64,000 nt of DNA from Brachypodius melanocephalos (taxonomy: Eukaryota > Chordata > Aves > Passeriformes > Pycnonotidae): NCBI GenBank assembly GCA_013398615.1, contig VZSR01000393.1, positions 4,960,888-5,024,887 of the forward strand, in the 5' to 3' direction. The translations under genes and the position numbers were made by a program. A model generated the notes under the pieces. That model worked only from the letters and a program-made list of their open reading frames with translations, had not been told where the DNA came from and ran no database searches. Position 1 is the stretch's first letter. Every line of letters starts with the position of its first letter. This document shows positions 37,309 through 50,779 of the stretch, piece after piece.

Positions 37309-38441
37309 AAAAAAATACTGTATTGTAGTGAGCTGAGAATATTGTATTGAGTGTGGGCCTTGTTATGTGTCATCAAAATAAGCAGTAAAACTTCTAAAAA
37401 TCTTCTAAAACAGCTCCTTTCCAAGGAAGGGAAATCTTGATTCTTCTCTTTGCAGACAAATTCCTTGGTACAGTCACATTTTATGCAGTTATATGGAAAT
37501 TTATGTTGGTAGCAAAGATTGTTTCACAAAGCTGTGATAACCTTTCCTAGGGCAAAGGAAGATCTGTTAGTGTCTGCTTCAAAACACATTTTCAAAAAAT
37601 TGTGAAATCCTGCAACCACTTTGTTTTATAAAACATTGTGTCTCTCATAATTTAAGGTCTATTAAAAAAAAAAAAAAGTAGAAATCTATTTTAAATTAGC
37701 CATTAGTGGATATTAACTGCCAGCACTGACTAGATTTTTCAAGAATTGTGTTTTAAATCATGGACATATTATGACTTACCTAGTCTGTTTGTATGTCTGG
37801 ATCATTAGTAAAACAAATGTTTCAACGTTTGTTCGAAATCTTAGATTCGATCTAGAAATGCTGTTGTTTAATCAGCTTTTTGAGTTCCTATCATCTCTGT
37901 GTATTTAAATAGTGTTTATACGATACCCACTGTGGCTTTCCTGAGGTCTGAAGCAAAGCCTGGCTTTGTCAGCAGAGGGGCTTGCTCTGGATGTGGTTGT
38001 TTGCAGGTCCTCTGTGTGGATGGATGGGAATTCCCCACTGACAGAAGAAATTCCTGAGGTAACATTTAGGACACAGCTTGGAGCCCCAGGATGTGTGGGT
38101 AGAACCTGCTTTTCCCTGGGGGGCTCGCTGGGTTTCTGTAAATACTTTTCACGAGTGCACAAGGTGGAGAGGGGTGTCTCTGTGCTTCCTGGCTCCACAG
38201 AGCCTCTGCCAGGGATGCAACCTTTGATTCCCAGAGCATCCCCAGCCCCGGGTCCTCTGCAGCCCTTCGGGTGCCTGAGCTCACTGCACGTGGCTCTCGC
38301 CTGATATCACCCAGCAAGAGAAAAGAAAAAAAATGTCTGAAAGGCTCCAACTGCTACAGAAATAAATCTTGCTGATTCTGACTCAAGTAAAACATACAAA
38401 TTAACATAAACTCAGTATCAGCGGGATCTTAATTTGATTTT
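37309..38441. other. Unique noncoding sequence, no gene seen
   Basis: An A14 run lies at 37664-37677. A GC-richer part at 37920-38310 carries overlapping open frames of 97, 112 and 94 codons on both strands. None has a domain signature. Not called as a gene. Confidence 0.6.

Positions 38442-38472
<31 letters not shown>
38442..38472 (+). repeat. (TC)11 microsatellite and T tract
   Basis: Eleven TC units at 38442-38463 run into a T run, giving a pure pyrimidine plus strand of about 30 bases. Confidence 0.92.
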
Positions 38473-39363
38473 CCTCCCTTCAAACTTTTTAAAAGATGTG
38501 CTGATATTTGAAAATCTCTACATAGCAGAGACCTGGTTTTCCCACCTCTTGTACAAAGCATCATCAAGATATAAAATATGTTTCTGACCATCTGAGTATA
38601 ATAATGAGGCAGCTGTAGAGCTCACTTTGGTTGTTTATACCTATTTGGGCTCAGACCTGTTGCAGTGTCCTCTGGATGAACCTTTCTCATCTCAGACCCT
38701 GCAATTTGATGTCTGCTCCAAGCATTGGTTAAAGACCAAGTTTCAGCAGTTCATTTACTCTGTGTGAAATTTAGTGGGTTTAAATCATCACCTTTCTGGT
38801 GGAACATGCCAGTTTGAGGCTTGGAGATTTTGTGGCTTTGTTTTAAATAATGTCTGGGGCTGGGCTTCAGCCTTTGGCTTTGAAACCTGTCAGTGTGTTG
38901 CATAGACTTGCAAAATAAATCAGAACAGTTTATGTTATCATAAACCATTGAATGGGGGATTTTTTTGAAAGACCTAGAAGAATTACAGGTATATATATGT
39001 ATATATAGTGTAACTGTTCAAGCTCAGTGAGGGGAAGTCTCTGTAGTTGTTTGAATTTCAATGGCTTTTGTGTACACCTCAACCGGAGGGGTTTTGTAAT
39101 TTTAGCTTAGCTGTCAGTCCTTCCACTTCCAAGATTGGAAAAGGGATTTTGTCCCACTCCAGATCTCATGCTAGGGTGTTTCTGATGAGTGTGCATCCAG
39201 TGCTGTGTCTTCAACTGTAATTAATGGATGTTCATGGAGGAATTTCTTTCTCTGTGAAACTGATACCTACCAAAATGTCCTTAAATCTTGTGTGAGTCTC
39301 CTTTTCCTTGTAAAATCCAAAGTCACCTTCACCCCATGTGGAAACTGGTCTACTACTCAGCTC
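38473..39363. other. Unique noncoding sequence, no gene seen
   Basis: No open frame above 65 codons with any signature. A short TATATA step lies near 38992-39007. Nothing else recognised. Confidence 0.6.
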
Positions 39364-39397
39364 TTTTTCTCTCTTTTTTTTTTTTTTTTCTTTTTTT
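39364..39397 (+). repeat. T-rich low-complexity tract
   Basis: A T-dominated tract with C interruptions. It generates phenylalanine-rich open frames on the plus strand and lysine-rich ones on the minus strand, all artefacts of the repeat. Confidence 0.9.
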
Positions 39398-42300
39398 AAA
39401 TGTTTCTCTTTTGAGATTTGTCCCTTGCTTGTATTGCTGCCAGCCAGCAAAACAACCAGGGAGTTCTGCTGGAAAAATATTTTTCAGGTATGCAAAATCA
39501 CTATCAGAGATTTGCCACTGACCATGTCACTTTGTGTGCAGCATATCCAGCAAAAACATTCATATGCCAAAATAGCTGTGAGCTCCCAGGGTGTTAGCCT
39601 GGGATAACTATAGCTTTACAATCGAGCTTGTAAATTTTTATCATGCACACAAGCCCCCCTGTACATGCATAACTCATAACTTAAACCATGTTATCACTAC
39701 CACACAAGCTAGTGCTGTAAAAATGCAACCAAAGCTAAATTTAAATACATGTGTAAGTGCAGAGCACTCAGCTGCTGTAACAAAGGTAAAATTGGGCTCC
39801 TGTGGTAAAGATATATGTCCCTAATTTAGCCTGAGAAATCACCAAACTCATTGTGTTGATGGTATGACCTAAACTAATCTTCTGTCCAGATTTTCGAAGA
39901 TGAAAAAAGATGCAGAAAACTAATCTAGTGCAATGCTGATAGCCTATGATGGTTGAGAGGTTGTAACATTATTTTAAAATATTATAATATAGCTGATGTG
40001 CGATTTTCTGTAATGCAACATCAGTTGTCTGTTATTTGCTTCTGACTATATTTACATGGGAGAATGAGGCTAAAAACCTCAGCAGGTCTGTTAATACTCA
40101 AGGTGCAGGTTGTCATAAATGCTGGTAATGTTTTTCTATTCCTGCTTTTTTCCTGTTATTACAGGTTTTTATGAAATATATAAGATATGTGGCCACATGA
40201 AACATAATGTAACCCAGTGTTTTCCTTGTTTAAAGCTGCTTTTTATTTCTCTAAATCAAATGGGAGTGCTACAAGGTGCCCAGGCCCTTTAATATTTTGT
40301 TGTTCACAGTAGCCTACGTAAACAGAGTGAACCCTAGAGCACACTATACCTTCTATCTGTACCAGTGAGTGGTTTTATTCCTAAAGCAAATTAAACACAT
40401 CAAAACAAGCAATCTGGAGGGATGAGCACTGGAATGGAAGCCTGGTATGCTGGTGAGGGTGCTGAAGTCAGTTTAAATTGGTTAAAATCCCATTTCACTG
40501 GTTCTAAGAACATATTAATTTTTCTTGGAGGGTTTTTTGGTCTGAAGCCTATTCTATACTAAAGGGCTGGGGGTTTTATGGCTGGGAGAGGAATTTGATA
40601 CTGAAGAAAAGTCTGAGAAACTCCTGCCTGGAGGGGCTGGAACCATCCTGATTTGAAGTAGGATAATCCTTGAAGTGTTGAGGTATGGGCAAGAATTTTT
40701 TTTTTGTTTCCTTTAGCATAATTTTTCTTCCTTTGAAAATTTGGGCTGCAAATCTTATGTACAAAATATTTTAAAGGCTCCTTTTCACCTTTGTGTAAAA
40801 GACTTTTTTTTTTTTTTTGTACTACCTACCTAGTAATGCTGACCAAATATTTATGTCTTCCCATGCATGTGCTATATAGAAAGACCTCAAAGAAAGTTGT
40901 TCCAGGCCTGGGAATCTTATGATGCAGATATAAAATATAACAAGCCAGATAAATGTGGTGGTAGTAGAATGAAAGCATGAAATGACAGTAGCAGTGAGAG
41001 TATCTGAGTGGAAATATGAGTTTCATTCTCAGTCCCTGCCTGTAGAATATCTTGGACAAGTTTCCAGGACTGAAATCTCTACTATGATCCAAAACCTGGC
41101 CACAATTGATTGCTGTAGTCTCCAGACTCCTCCTGCATGCATCATAAGAAACCAAACCATCAAGTTAATTGAACAGTATAACATTTGTAGAATTCCAAAT
41201 TTTCCCAAATAGCATCTTGGGTGAACCACAAGAGATGCATCTTACAGGACCACAGTCTGCCTCAGAAAACCTGGGGAAACTCCACTGTCTCAGATGGAAA
41301 CTTCAAAGGATCCAGGAATTTTGAATCTATTTTCCCCCCTTTTAAGCTGTTTGGACTGTTTTATTTAAATGCTGAAGAATTAGAAAAATGTTTCTAGTTA
41401 ATGATTAGACTGGGCATATGTCAGGGAGACTGCAAACCAAGTCACTGCCTGTTTGGCAGGCAGACTATTTAGTACAACTTAAGTATCTGCCACTAAAATG
41501 TTGTCATCCAGCAATGGTTACCACAGCACCAACAACTGAAATACCACAGCTGGGATAGAAAATATAATAACTAGTTGTCACAGGAGATTCAGGATAGGAA
41601 ATAAGTGTGCCATCTCCCAGGATGGTCTTTTTAATGCCTGTTTTTATGGGCGAGGTTCATCCCTGTACTGTTCCTAACTCCAGATGTTTCTTCCAGCGAG
41701 GCACAGCCCATCAGAATCCAGTGGGGAAAGCAGGAAAATGAACGATGTTAGAAAGTCCTTCTGTTCAAATGGATTTATTCTGGAACAGGACCGGCACGTG
41801 ATGGAGTCTCTATCACTGCAGTCTTTAACTCAAGCTTGGATGACTTTAAAGAGTTGTGTTCCCATGGTTTTTAGGCTTTAGTCATCCTAACTTAATATTC
41901 ATAGTGATCTTGCTGACCTTGGGTGGTTACTCTCTCCTTCTTGGGGTGGGTTTATTTAGTGGCTGTGTATCATACGAGAGTTCCTTAAATTAGTAAGAGG
42001 GAGCTTGATCTACTCATGTTTTTAATGACTCCACATTCTCAGTAATTTAAATCTCAGTCCACCAGGACAGTGAAAGGACCCAAAAACATTCCCAAACTTT
42101 CTTTTAAAATAGCAGTTGTTATTACAGTTCTTATAATAAACTGTCTTTTCATGGATCAAATTAGTCGGATAGTTGTTGAAATTTTGCTGCAAACAGAAGA
42201 AGGATTAATTTCCTTTGTCTTGTCACCCAGCTTTTGCTTCCAGTAACAGAAAACTGTCAACAACAGAAAATACCCACACCCAAGCCCCACAATACCCCAT

Positions 42301-44193
42301 CACTTTGAAACTATCAGAATTTCAAACCTTGGAAATGAATACAGATATGCTACAAAAATAAAAAGCCTGCCCAACCTGAGAAGAAAAGTTTTTTCTATTC
42401 AATTTTAAGCATTCTTTTTCACTTGGACCTTTGTAGTTTTGTTTCCTCCTGAGAAGGCAGGAGTTCAACTGCATGATCCTCCAACTTTATTCCAAGATAT
42501 TGGTAGTCCAAATGAGTTTAATAAAAAATCACAAATGGAGCATTGAAGCTAGGATTTAACCCCCTATGTTACACCATCCCAAAATCTAACACAAACCAAT
42601 TGTGGTCTAGTGTCTGATTTCCACAGCTGTAAAGAGAAAGATCCAAAGGAGGCATTCCTGGATTGCACCAATGAGAGGTCAAAATCCCATTCTCAGGATT
42701 ATTACAGTAATTAGATCCAGATTCTTTCTTGTGTCTGAAAGAAGACTTCAGGCTATCTAACATCACATTCTGTTATTAAGCTGCTAACAAAATGTTTTAC
42801 TCTAAAAGTGTGTTGGATGTTAAAATTCCCAACAATGCTCGCAAAATATGGCTCTTATGCTGAGCTTAATTGAATTTGGTTATTTATTATGCAACATAAA
42901 ACATTTATTATATGGAACGTGTTCAAGAACGTCTCCATTTACCATATGTTTTCAAAAATGCTTTGCAAAGAGCAAATTGAAAAGATAAATCTGTGAAGTG
43001 AAGCCACCAAGGGTCAGGTAGTCCAACCTGAGTCTTCAGAGCCAAGTAGGGACTAATCCCTCTGGAGACACCTCACTGCTCACACTGGGCTGTCCTTTTT
43101 CTTTCCCCAAAATTCTCTGTGTCCTTTCTGCTGTTCCTGTTTATCTGGTTTTTACAGAGTTTGCCCAGAATAACCACCCAGACTTTGCTTAGTTGCACAT
43201 GATTTCTTCCCTCTCCTCTTTCTCAGTTGTCTCTTGTGAAATGTTATGGTCAGTGCTGTCCTGGCAGGGTCCAGCTGTGAAAAAGGCACCATCTGATCAC
43301 TCTCCATTTGTTTTGTTGACAGCATGTGAAAGGCAGGAAAGCTCGTGTGTGTGGCACAGCATTGGCTGGGACCTGTGTCTGGGAAGCACAGGGAAATGTT
43401 CTTTTGGATCCTGCAAAGCTATTTACTTCTCAGTGCAGTTTTGCAATTCCTGGCAACTCACCATAAATGTATGGTCTCACTCTGTTTTGATTCCAAGGCC
43501 ATCAGTATTAACGTTTCTTTAAATGCTCTTTCTGCTTTTCCTTTATCTTAACACTAGTTAAGATGAATTTTTGAGTGAAGGGAAAGGAGGTGGTAACTGC
43601 ATTTCACTCTTTTGCAATAAGCTGTGTATGTAAAATAATACCAGTTACATCCTAAGGCTTTTAAATTTGTCTGGCATCGTATGTCATCCTGTGATGGGTA
43701 AAAGAACTCAGACTTCTTTAAGGAATTTTGTAAGGACATTCTGAACTTTTTTCAATGTCTTTGTACTTAGATGTCAAGCAGCAACTCTCCTATATTTATT
43801 TGGCAAACCCTTTCCTGTAAACACAAATCATTTTTCTTGTTAATTATATCTGATATAAATGCACACATGATCTGGTTTTTTTCAACCAGGCTTGAAAGGA
43901 AACTGTCTGGGTAGGGGGAAAACCACAAGCAGGGTTTGCCTTCTGCCTCAGATTAAGGCCAGTCAGCTCCTAGGGAAGTAAATAAGAATGGGAAGATGCA
44001 CATCCCTGAGAAAAACGTGACACAGCACGAGATAGAATCCTTCCAAGACACTGGCAAATCTTCTGTTTGGATTAGCACAGTGATACCTGGGGACTAAACC
44101 TAGCTCAAAGTTTTCCCTAAAGTTTCTGTTTGTGTTTGTACTGAAACAGTCATTCCACTCAAAATATATTTGCTGTAAATATAGTAAAAAAAA

Positions 44194-44194
<1 letters not shown>
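39398..44194. other. Unique noncoding sequence, no gene seen
   Basis: T15 at 40804-40818 is the only notable simple repeat. Open frames are at most 109 codons and featureless. TGACCTTGGG at 41914-41923 resembles the MIR core but has no flanking match. The stretch 39590-39830 is AT-rich and complex without an identified function. Confidence 0.6.
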
Positions 44195-44250
<56 letters not shown>

Positions 44251-44313
44251 TACAATATTCTCTCTATATATACATATATATACATACATATATATATATA
44301 TATAAATACATAC

Positions 44314-44348
<35 letters not shown>
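44195..44348. repeat. Large TA / TACA composite microsatellite
   Basis: It begins GTGTG and then has (TA)22 at 44199-44242, mixed CACATA/TCTCTA steps, further TA runs, (ATAC)n at about 44306-44327 and a final TA run to 44348. Tyr/Ile/Met-rich open frames over it on both strands are repeat artefacts. The TA arms are self-complementary, so the tract can extrude as a cruciform. Confidence 0.95.
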
Positions 44349-46372
44349 AGTGTTTGGATATTTGAGATGAATCCAGAGGAAAATAAGCTCACGTGATCTC
44401 TAACTAAAAATGACCCAGTTCTCTGACCTGAAGAATGTTTTAGCTGCAACAGTGACTTCTGATAATGTTAATTGATAATGGCTGCTGATTCATGGTGAAC
44501 TTGTTCTTCTGAAACCAAAACCCAACGTGTTGGTGCCTGAAGTTTGGTTCCTTTGTTTCATATTAATGATATATATATATATTTCAGTACAACTTCAGCT
44601 GAGCTGCCGAGCTTGAGCAGTTTTCAGATGAACTTCAGATGGTGAAATCTATGTTTAGTTTGTTTTGTTTATTCCTCAGCCACATGGAAACCTCTCATTG
44701 ACGTGGTGACAGTTGTTGACTCACAGCTACCGTGGTTCTGGAGCAGTGGGGTTCTGGCCTCTGCACACCATGAGGAGCCTCTTCCAGTTGTTGCTCAGAA
44801 AATAATTGTGCACGAGGCAAAAGGTCAGTTTTGGCTCTATGACCCACGTGGGAAGGCAGATGGCTTTGTGCTGTGCTGCTGTAACCAGACATTTATTCAG
44901 CTTTGCCATGGGGCTCCTAATATCAGGAGAGTCCCTTGCTGTAGAGAATATTCACACTTTCAATTTTTAGAATACTTACAGGAAACTTAAAAACTCTGTT
45001 CAGTAATATACTTGTTCCCATAAAACTTACATTGGATCAAGCCAAAACTGAAACACACTGCTGTTTAAACAGGAACAGGAATAAGTATCCCACGCTAGGT
45101 TAATTTAATATTACGTTCAGATGTTCTGGAATTAAGTGGTGGAGCAGATGGGACAGTGATGACCAATTCTTAATAAAATAAAAAGACAGATGATGCTTTT
45201 TAGCCTACTTATTTTTAAGAGCCATCAGGAATGGCTATGGATGATAGAAAGCCCATTTTTACTCTGGTTCTTTCAAGTGTTAGGTTTATACTTGTTCATA
45301 TGTCAATCCTCCCTCCCCATAATAACATATCTGCTTACAGTACTCAACTACTCACATTAATTTAACTCATTGGTAGTAAAAGTAATTCTCCTTACTTTCT
45401 AATGGGGTTACAGGAGTAGCATAGCTCTGGTTTACAGTAAAAGTCTGTGAACTCTGCTTTTCCAGTACGTGGAGGATGAAACTGTTTGGCAACAGGGCAA
45501 GGAAGATATATAAAGGCTGCAGCAGCTATTAGGGAAGCTTGGTAAATACTCCTCTGTTTATTGATCAAATACATTTATACAAATAAGTTGTCATTTAAAA
45601 TGGCTTTTTTCTTGAAGATGGAATTAGCCATAGGCCAGGGGTTCCTAATGCCTTCTCTTCTCAGATTTCCATCTGTTACAGGGTCTAAATGACCAAACAT
45701 GCTCTTTTGTTCCTCAAATTTCCAAGACTAACTTAATATCCTGAGGCAGCTGTGTCTGGAGCCCTATCTAACCATGGAATTGAGGGTGAGAAAAGCAGAA
45801 CCAAATTCACAAAAAGCCATCATTAGGGAAGCCACTGGTGGTCAACCAGGTTTGGAACAGGCCTGGTTTTCAGGAATGTGCTGGTGTTTTGGGATCGCCA
45901 TACCCACGAATAATTCTTTTCCTGAAGACTGGCTTTGAATTTAAAAGCCCAGAGATGCTTTGGGTACAAACCAGAACGAGATGGATGGTGGCAAAGCCAA
46001 TTAGAGCAACGTGATAATTGACAGAGGACAAAACAGTACCTGAGAAAGTTGGATTTCAAGGAAAAAAGCAGTTATGTGGAAGTAGGGGAAACAAAGCAGA
46101 AACTTTTCTGTATAAAGTGACGATGAAGAATACAGCTCAGAAAGTAAAGATGAATCTGTTTTACTGTTCCTCTGGGGAAAGGATGAAAAGCAAGTAAATG
46201 CTGTTGACGTGAATAATGCCTTAAACACTGGGGTAACTGATAAATGTTGAAGTTCTGTGAACTGAAGGAGAATGCAGTTGTACAGGATGTTTCTTTTCTA
46301 ACCTGAAACCAAGATGCCAAAGAAAGAATAGATGGTTATAGGGCAGTGCATTGTTGGGGAGGGTTGGCAGCT
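44349..46372. other. Unique noncoding sequence, no gene seen
   Basis: A short (AT)7 run lies at 44569-44582. Open frames are up to 95 codons and featureless. No recognised repeat family. Confidence 0.6.
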
Positions 46373-46441
46373 TTAAAGATGGTCTTGTAAGAGAATTAAA
46401 GATGATCTTTGGGAACTTTTAAAGATGATCATATTAGAGAA
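46373..46441. repeat. Three-copy 23-bp minisatellite
   Basis: Units start at 46373, 46396 and 46419, each opening TTAAAGATGRTC. Units 1 and 3 also share their ends (AGAGAA), while unit 2 has diverged in its second half. The exact 23-bp spacing shows tandem duplication in unique sequence. Confidence 0.85.
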
Positions 46442-49400
46442 CTATGACATCTGCTCTGCCATTAGTCCCACTCCCATCCATATGTATGAAAATTGTTCAG
46501 AGATAGGATGAAGAAACTTCTGTGAACCAACAAGGAGGAGAAGAGCTGTTAGAGGTGGTGGAGTGTAAATCCTTCTGCTGGAAGGGCTGGAGGCATCTGT
46601 GGTAACAGCAACCTAAATAGACACTGATAGCTATGGAGACACAACATTGCCTCGTGTTACTGCACTGCAGAGAGTCAATGGAATTGGTTTTCAGTCCTTA
46701 TTTTGAAGTATACCTGTGTGTTCTGCTTGGAAACATTCCTAATGTGGAAGAAATTAAGGTTATGTAGTTTTTTCTAATCCAAATTCTCTCTGCAGAAGTT
46801 GCTTCCCTGTTGCTTTTTGCTTCTATCCTCATAACTGAATGAAGGAAGTTAAGTCATTAGTACACCCGGCTGGGCTTCAATATTCTTTGTACAAAGTTAT
46901 GGGGAAAGTAATCGATAAAGATTTTTGTTTCTTTTAGTCTCTTGGTTGTAGTGTGATTGCAGTGGAACTGAGAGCAGAGATCCATCTTTAATGCTGCTTT
47001 TTTCCCAATAGAGCTTATGAGCCAATACACATTGTTTACTCAAGGGGCCATATGCAGCTAATCTTTATGGAAATAAAGGACAAAAATATTCATATCTAGT
47101 AACATTTAGCTAACTTTTTTTTTTTTTCCCCATCTAAGTAGGGCAGGTAAACACATCCCTGATTTAGAGTAAATCACTTGTTTGAAGGATTTTATTATTT
47201 TCCCCATTCTTTTCTGCATGTCTTGAACTAAGAAAAATAAATCCATAAAAAGAATACATTAACCTAATATAGGTGCATTGAATATCTGCTGCTACTTTCT
47301 GCACGGTATAATTCTCATCTGATTTACTTCAAAACATTGTGATCCCAGCTGTAGAATAGCAACAACTGCAAACTAAAAATACTTAGAATTACTGAGTCAA
47401 AAAGCTGGGCTTTAAAAGAGCATAAAATCGACTGGGACCAGATGGTATAGCAGGAGAGCAATTGCTGGGTTTTAAATTCACCTTTTCAGAAGTGAGATCA
47501 TTAAAAGCCAGGTAAAGGCTGGAGCTATAGGTAAGATTCAGGAGTGCAGGCAGGGGACAGAAAAGTTCAGTTACCAAACAGAGCAGACAATAATGCACAG
47601 CTTTGGGATGTGGAATCCTGTATCATTCCTCCCACCACCATCACCATCCCAAAGGGGGAAAGTGAATATATTCTGTAGCACTGAGGGTCTTCTGCATGTG
47701 AACTGGAAAGAATGACCAAATATTTACTGAGTCAATAAGAGGTGACACATTTTCAGTCATGCTGTCAAAAAATAGTTGAGGATGTTCTGAAGAACCTACT
47801 TATTTAAAAAGAAAAAGTTTGGACTGAATGATCAGAAAGGTGATTTACTGCAATGTAAAAGGAAAGATAAATAAGGGCAAGTCTCTCTAAATAAAGTACT
47901 AGACTTCCAAAGGACAGGCACTGATGAATTAGTAAAACCAATGAAGTCTGTTGAACTGAAGAGGTGTTGAAGCTGGATGTGAAGGAGACAGGGAATGAGT
48001 CACAAGATCTGCCTGGAGCTTGTGTCCCAAAACCTGGAGCTGTGACCCTTGCAGTGTGGGCTTCCCTGCTCTCCTCACTTTAACATAATGTGCTCTGTGT
48101 GGGCAGGGCAAACATTTTTTAAAAGCCTTGTTAGAACAAGCCAAATGCTTGCAAGGAAAATTTAAAATCAAACGGAAAAGAAAAAAAACCAAACAAACAA
48201 AGCCTCAAAACAAATGACTAAAAAGACAGCTGTGTATTAGAGGTAAAGCTGTAAATAAGGCAGAAACAGGAGAACTTCACCCAGCTCACTGACCCCCTCT
48301 AGACAGGCTGGTCTTTGCCCAATTGGCTGCTGCTTCACCATCATATTTGGACCACACAGCTGCCCAGTGGGGTGCTTGATGCTTTCTTTCCCTCCTGCTT
48401 CTCCCTCTGTGCCTGGATCCATGCAACCCTTCCCAGGTCACCACTGACACTCACTGATCTGCTGGCCCAGCAGAGGATCCTGCAGCTGAACCCCTCCTGT
48501 GCTATCCCTCACCCTGAAGCCATCAAATTCTAGTGCCCATGGGAGATGAGAGAGGAAAGCTGGCCCTGAGGGAAGGGGGATCTCTTCCAAATGGGGATGT
48601 GGGGGTGGAACACCTTCACAGACCCGGCTCCAGGTGAGCAGGGCAGTTCAGCTGTCCTGGAGGTGTGTGATTCCAAAGGGTGGTGAGAAAATAACCCCTC
48701 TGCCGAGCTGGCTGGGAGGCAGTGAGTGTGAGATGTGCAGCTCCATTCATTCTAGCCTGGCACAATCACTCTGCATCTGATCCAGCCTCCTCAGAGAGGG
48801 GAGTTATTCACTTGCAAATCACGGTAGGAACAGAAAACCACGGAGGGAACAAAACTGAGTTTAGCTGAGTAATGAGAAGGGTGGAGAGAATCTTGTCTGT
48901 AACACCATGGAGGGGAATCTTGCTTTTTTTTTTTGCTTTTATCAGATGGATGACTATGAAATGCATACTAATCTATCAGAAGGGCAGGAAATAGGTAAAT
49001 GGTTTTAAGACCTCATTTGGTTAATGAATTAAAATGCAGAAGAAAAAGAACCCGTGTAGATATATCTGCTTGGTCATTTATCACTGCAGGCACTCCTAGC
49101 AGCCATGCCAAATTCAGGCTTCAGGTTATTCACTAATAGCCATAGGCAAATGAAATTAGCATACTGGTGAATAAATTAACCCAAGTTCAGTAGGAAACTT
49201 CTGTGTCCTACTGAAGTGCAGTGCAGAAGTGTTGGTTTGGGGTTTTATCCCTACAGGGTGTGGGGAATACACCAGAGATAAACTGGCCATGTGGAAAATG
49301 CCATCCAGGTGACACCTGTAGATGGAGAAATGGGAATCTGCCCAGAAACCAGGGAAGTGAGGAGAGTATTCCATAAGCTCTGTATTTGTTCATCTCTGTC

Positions 49401-49444
49401 CTTTTGGTAACCTTTGATACCTGATTTTCAGCTGTATACATAAA
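46442..49444. other. Unique noncoding sequence, no gene seen
   Basis: T runs lie at about 47118-47129 and 48924-48934. A G-rich stretch at 48570-48605 has four G runs of three or more. Open frames are at most 87 codons and without domain signatures. Confidence 0.6.
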
Positions 49445-49592
49445 GTGTGTGTGTATATATCCATATCTATCTATCTGTATCTATCTATCTATATCTATGT
49501 CTATATCTATATCATCTATATCTATATAATCTATCTACATCTATATATCTATATCTATATCTATTTATTTATGTCTATATCTATATCTATCT
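49445..49592. repeat. TATC / ATCTAT composite microsatellite
   Basis: About 148 bp of TATC, ATCTAT and TATATC steps begin with GTGTGTGTATATAT. Plus-strand frames across it encode Tyr/Ile/Ser-rich repeats and are artefacts. With the array at 44195-44348 it is one of the two largest simple repeats in the window. Confidence 0.95.
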
Positions 49593-50779
49593 CCTGGTGT
49601 TTGAGGGGAGTGTGTATGGCCAGGGAAGGACTCTCATTAATGTTGGTTTGTTTTTACTTGGTTTTCTGAGTAGCCATCCCCAAAAGAAAATGCCATGCAG
49701 TATCATTATTATTTTGTCCAAATTGTAGTGAGAGTGAAAAAGATGACATGACAGATACCTGAAACATCTGATGTAACACTCTGCCTACTGGGTAAAAGAT
49801 GAGGAAGAGGGGGAAAAAAGAGTAAAGAGAGGAATAAAGCAATGAGAGGATGCATTTAATCCTTGCAAGTTCCTCTTGAAGGCAGTACTCTCCAGAAACT
49901 ATTCTAATGTTCAGAATATTTGTTGGCCTAAATATTTTTTTTGGAAAAGGAAGGCATTACCATATCTGTTGGGAAACTCGTTAGGTGCTTGCTACCAGGT
50001 GAGGTGAGACGAGGTGACAAGGTGTGTTTGACAGGTGTAATTCTCCCCAGAGCTGCAGTGGCATTCCCTGCCCACGCCTGGTGCTCCTTGGACTTCAAAG
50101 GCGTTTCCTATTGCTCACTGGCACGGGGCCCTGCTGGCATGTTTGCTGCAGGGTGAAAGACGAAATAAAGGAATAGATGTAAGGGATAGGTATCCTTCCT
50201 GTGCTAACTATGCTGCTCTGAGAGGATGGATAAAATCTCTCTGCACTTCGTGTTTTGTCCTTAATTACCAGAGCTGTGAATTCGGTTGTTAATTTTTCTT
50301 TTTTTTAGTACCTAGAGGAGATGCCAGTCAAAGATGGCTTGACCAAATGACTATGATGTGATCTTAAACGCGGCAGAATTTCCTGTATCTAATATCTGAT
50401 TGCTGGTCAAGCTACCAGATATCCACAAAAACACTGCTATAATCACTGAATGTATCATGAAAATTTGCTTTACTATTGCATTGCGGAGCTGGGTGCAAAA
50501 AGGGACTGCTGGCTCTCATGACTGTTTGCATTGTGTGGGGGCCCTGAAAAAATTTGATCTGGCTTTTTTGTGTGAGGACTGAGAACTTCGAGTCTTCATT
50601 CTTTGCCCCACAATGTGGTTTTTTTGCTGGCCTTTTCCCCTTCCTAAAATCACTTCTAATTGGGGATATCTTGAATTTTCCTTTTGCTGGGCATAATGGT
50701 GACAGCTCTGCTGCAAAAACAAACATTCCCTGTGCAGCACAGTCCATCACCGTGAGCCACTCAGCGCTCTTGTTGCAGT
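49593..50779. other. Unique noncoding sequence, no gene seen
   Basis: A 128-codon minus-strand frame (50412-50798) overlaps a 75-codon plus-strand frame and a 74-codon frame in another minus phase. It has no recognisable domain. No repeat family noted. Confidence 0.55.

Noticed and set aside
37970..37984. CAGCAGAGGGGC as a CTCF-like core
   Set aside because: Partial match only. Such cores occur by chance, and no orientation pair or conservation evidence is available.
41684..41881. 65-codon ATG frame preceded by a pyrimidine-AG acceptor-like sequence
   Set aside because: No recognised protein and no donor-side support. A single acceptor-like string is common in noncoding DNA.
41914..41923. 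TGACCTTGGG resembling the MIR core
   Set aside because: No matching sequence on either side (no CCTCAGTTTCC-like or tail motif), so it is probably chance.
44100..44396. Tyr/Ile-rich frames across the TA array
   Set aside because: Pure translation of the microsatellite in alternating frames.
49445..49728. Tyr/Ile/Ser-rich frames across the TATC array
   Set aside because: Repeat artefact, open in more than one frame.
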